The notes beneath the pieces were generated by a model. It did no database searches, was not told the origin of the DNA, and worked only from the letters and a program-made list of their open reading frames with translations. A stretch of 34,634 nucleotides of DNA from Salinicoccus kekensis (GTDB lineage Bacteria; Bacillota; Bacilli; Staphylococcales; Salinicoccaceae). Positions 32,176 to 34,634 of this stretch are shown in pieces (the first letter of the stretch is position 1; every line of letters starts with the position of its first letter). Location: NCBI RefSeq assembly GCF_900220995.1, contig NZ_OBQF01000009.1:1-34634 (forward strand), given 5' to 3'. The position numbers were made by a program, and so were the translations under genes.

Positions 32176-32211
32176 TGAATAGATAGATTAAAATTTCAGG
32201 AGGGGTTTTGA

Positions 32212-34200
32212 ATGTCTAAGAAAAAAGACGAACTGAGGCAGCGCGACACGATTGATAACACCAAAGAAGCTCCGCTGACGACGAACCAGGGGCTGCCTAT
32301 GAGTGAAGATGAATTTTCTTTGAAAGCGGGGGAAAGGGGCCCGACTTTGATGGAGGATTTCCATCTCCGCGAGAAAATCACCCACTTCGACCATGAACGG
32401 ATTCCCGAACGCGTGGTCCATGCCCGGGGTTTCGGCGTCCACGGTGAGTTTGAATTATACGAATCACTTGAGAAGTACACAAAGGCGAAATTCCTGACGG
32501 AACCCGGCAAGAAAACTCCTGTATTCACACGTTTCTCCACTGTTGCCGGCAACCGCGGCTCAATGGATATACCGCGGGATGTCAGAGGCTTTGCAACAAA
32601 ATTTTATACTGACGAAGGAAACTATGACCTGGTGGCCAACAATATGCCTGTGTTTTTCATGCAGGACGCCATCAAATTCCCGGATATGGTGCATGCGGTC
32701 AAGCCTGAACCACATAATGAAATCCCGCAGGCGGCTTCCGCCCACAACACTTTCTGGGACTGGGTGGCCACGAATACTGAAAGCGCCCATATGGTCATGT
32801 GGCTGATGAGCGACCGGGCACTCCCGAGGAGCTACAGCATGATGGAAGGTTTCGGCGTGAACACCTTCAGGCTCGTCAATGCGGAAGGTAAGAGCCACTT
32901 CGTCAAATTCCACTGGAAACCTCTGGAGGGGACCCACTCTGTCCTATGGGACGAGGCACAGCTCATCAACGGTAAAAACATCGACTTCAACCGTCAGACC
33001 ATATGGGAGAACATAGAAAACGGCCACCCTGCAGAATTCGAGCTGGGACTCCAGGTCATCCCCGAAGAAGATGAGTTCGAAATGGATTTTGACATTTTGG
33101 ATCCGACGAAACTCTGGCCGGAAGAAGACGTCCCTGTGCAGATCGTCGGCAAATTGTCATTGAACCAGAACGTGGATAACTACTTTGCAGAGACCGAGCA
33201 GGTTGCTTTCCATCCCGGTCATGTCGTGCCGGGCATCGACTTCAGCAATGACCCGCTGTTGCAGGGCAGACTATTTTCATATACGGATACACAATTGATC
33301 CGTCTCGGCGGGCCGAATTTCCACCAGATTCCGATTAACCGTCCGATATGCCCGTTTTCAAACAACCAGCGTGACGGTTATCATCAGAGCTACATCCATA
33401 AAGGCGGGACTGCACATCATAAGAACCATATGAACAACAACCAGCCTGAACCGCTCAGCCCGGAAAAAGGCGGATATGAACATTACAATGAAAAAGTCGA
33501 AGGACGTAAAGTGCGTGCAAGGAGCGATAGCTTCAAGGACCATTTCAGCCAGGCCAAAATGTTCCTGAACTCCCTTTCCGATCCGGAAAAGCAGCATCTT
33601 TACGATGCATTCAGCTTCGAACTCGGCAAATGTGATATGGAAATCCGAAACCTCGTGCTGAAGGAATTAATCAATAAAATCGACCGCGACCTCGCGGAAT
33701 ACGTGGCTGATCAAACCGGTGCAGAACTGCCTGCAGAAAATGAAGAATCCACTTATGGCAAAAGCTCCCCGGCACTCAGCATGATGAACACGGACTTTTT
33801 ATTGAAGACACGTACGGTCGGCGTCATCGTCACACCGGATGTCACCGAAGACACTTTGGATGAAACGAGATCAAAGCTTGAGGATAAAGGGCTTCAGGTC
33901 AAATTCATCTCGGATAAAATGCATAAAATCGGTAATACGGTATTGGATGAGACGTTTGATACAGTACATTCCGTCCTGTTCGATTCCATGATCGTCATCA
34001 CAGGAGAATCAGAACTGCCGGCGCCGGCGATCGAGCAGCTGGAAATCGCTTATAAACATAAAAAAGCAATCGGTTTCGGCGGAAACGTCTCTTTCGATAA
34101 ACTATCCTTCTCCGACGGTGAAAAAGGCGTATCCAATATAGAGACCGACCTGGATATATTCCTGGACGACGTCAAGCACCACAGAGTGTGGGACAGATAA
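32212..34200 (+). CDS. katE: Large-subunit (clade 2) catalase with C-terminal flavodoxin-like domain
   Basis: This 662-residue heme catalase destroys hydrogen peroxide. It has the catalytic His in [13 protein letters not shown] (about residue 70), Asn in [11 protein letters not shown], the heme-ligand Tyr in [14 protein letters not shown] and the [12 protein letters not shown] segment. About 130 extra C-terminal residues (from [13 protein letters not shown]) form the class-I-amidotransferase-like domain that marks clade 2 (HPII/KatE) enzymes. The length is at the short end for the clade. AGGAGG lies eight bases before the ATG. A SigB-type promoter and a terminator bracket it as a single gene. 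Stress-induced stationary-phase protection is likely. Confidence 0.95.
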   Translation: MSKKKDELRQRDTIDNTKEAPLTTNQGLPMSEDEFSLKAGERGPTLMEDFHLREKITHFDHERIPERVVHARGFGVHGEFELYESLEKYTKAKFLTEPGKKTPVFTRFSTVAGNRGSMDIPRDVRGFATKFYTDEGNYDLVANNMPVFFMQDAIKFPDMVHAVKPEPHNEIPQAASAHNTFWDWVATNTESAHMVMWLMSDRALPRSYSMMEGFGVNTFRLVNAEGKSHFVKFHWKPLEGTHSVLWDEAQLINGKNIDFNRQTIWENIENGHPAEFELGLQVIPEEDEFEMDFDILDPTKLWPEEDVPVQIVGKLSLNQNVDNYFAETEQVAFHPGHVVPGIDFSNDPLLQGRLFSYTDTQLIRLGGPNFHQIPINRPICPFSNNQRDGYHQSYIHKGGTAHHKNHMNNNQPEPLSPEKGGYEHYNEKVEGRKVRARSDSFKDHFSQAKMFLNSLSDPEKQHLYDAFSFELGKCDMEIRNLVLKELINKIDRDLAEYVADQTGAELPAENEESTYGKSSPALSMMNTDFLLKTRTVGVIVTPDVTEDTLDETRSKLEDKGLQVKFISDKMHKIGNTVLDETFDTVHSVLFDSMIVITGESELPAPAIEQLEIAYKHKKAIGFGGNVSFDKLSFSDGEKGVSNIETDLDIFLDDVKHHRVWDR

Positions 34201-34219
34201 GCGAATAAGTATTTTTGAT

Positions 34220-34249
34220 GAGCCCCGGATTGCGGGGCTCTTTTTATTT
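34220..34249 (+). terminator. Terminator of the catalase gene
   Basis: GAGCCCCG pairs with CGGGGCTC around a 5-nt loop, followed by TTTTTATTT. Confidence 0.92.
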
Positions 34250-34315
34250 GGCCCGACCCTGTTGGGGCTGCGCTGTCGCTACCGGCCAAACGAAAGTCCA
34301 CTTGGCCGATGGGGA

Positions 34316-34540
34316 GCGTCTATCGATCAAACCGCACACCCAGTGAGCGATGGAGGGCGTCTATCGATCAAACCACACACTCAGTGAGCGATGGGAGGCG
34401 TCTATCGCTCAAACCACACACTCAGTGAGCGATGGAGGACTTCTATCGCTCAAACCACACACTCAGTGAGCGATGGAGGGCGTCTATCGATCAAACCGCA
34501 CACCCAGTGAGCGATGGGAGCGTCTATCGATCAAACCGCA
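34316..34540. repeat. Tandem array of a 41-bp repeat (five copies and a partial sixth)
   Basis: Copies begin at 34316, 34357, 34398, 34439, 34480 and 34520 (the last truncated after 21 bases; the fifth is one base short). Each copy has a TCTATCG(A/C)TCAAACC part, an ACAC(C/T)CAGTGAGCGATGG part and a purine-rich joint. In junctions entering copies 3 and 4, GAGCGAT and ATCGCTC form an inverted repeat 11 bases apart. There is no gene in 34250-34634. The bases just before (34261-34315) carry GGCC-rich sequence and a partial unit end. Confidence 0.92.
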
Positions 34541-34610
34541 AGTCAAGTCCATAATCCTGTGTAATAAGGATTAAAGTACAGATATGTAGTTACTCAGTAT
34601 GTGGGGTTTC

Positions 34611-34634
34611 CCGCCCCAGCCATGGCTGGGGCGG
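34611..34634. repeat. Perfect 24-bp palindrome at the right edge
   Basis: CCGCCCCAGCC-AT-GGCTGGGGCGG is a perfect inverted repeat around an ATGGCT/AGCCAT centre. It could be a terminator stem or another intergenic repeat; the sequence to its right, which would show a T-run, is outside the window. Confidence 0.6.

Noticed and set aside
34316-34540. CRISPR array
   Set aside because: The units are directly adjacent near-identical 41-mers with no unique spacers, and no cas genes are present.

Overview
The window looks like chromosome of a low- to mid-GC Gram-positive coccus of the Staphylococcaceae, most likely Salinicoccus or a close relative. The reasons are strong AGGAGG-type ribosome binding sites, GTG/TTG starts, a Bacillus-length SRP RNA next to dnaX-ybaB-recR, a treP-treC-treR operon beside it (the order I recall from Staphylococcus), and coding GC that appears close to 50%. 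The genus is an inference; no 16S sequence is in view.

Layout, left to right. Bases 1-425 read on the minus strand as the leader of an rRNA operon: three tandem promoters, a boxA-like element and small hairpins, ending just where a 16S gene should begin off the left edge. A drug-type MFS exporter (786-2171, plus) is divergent from it. Then come an AEC-family carrier, a 2-keto-4-pentenoate hydratase-like enzyme, and a four-gene minus-strand operon (4208-7429): WrbA-like quinone reductase, flavin reductase-like protein and two ring-cleaving extradiol dioxygenases. Two sites matching the MhqR quinone-stress operator and a strong promoter lie upstream of it. Together they look like a quinone/hydroquinone detoxification or ring-opening module inserted between recR and the rRNA operon.

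7738-14681 is a conserved backbone, all on the minus strand: treP-treC-treR, SRP RNA, dnaX, ybaB, recR. A TreR-type operator sits inside the tre promoter. No terminator is visible between treR and the SRP RNA gene.

14908-23698 is mostly minus strand: a Glu-Pro-repeat membrane-anchored surface protein and an ABC ATPase; an RclA/MerA-like flavin disulfide reductase with a possible 50-residue overlapping ORF; pdxH; a GntR/FCD regulator; an acetyltransferase; a tandem pair of paralogous membrane proteins of unknown function; and a GlcG/HbpS-like protein. 23892-28718 holds an M24 peptidase, an orphan peptide-binding lipoprotein, a DinB-like protein with a GNAT enzyme, and a DsbA/FrnE-like protein coupled to a 59-residue Cys-containing small protein. 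28758-32043 is a run of poorly known minus-strand genes. The window closes with a large-subunit catalase behind a SigB-type promoter, an array of 41-bp repeats and a perfect palindrome at the right edge.

The most notable items for follow-up are the MhqR-box operon with its adjoining hydratase and carrier, the paralogous membrane-protein pair, the small Cys protein coupled to the DsbA-like enzyme, the possible AUC start of the surface protein, the 41-bp repeat array, and a 13-base motif shared by the rRNA and SRP RNA promoters.
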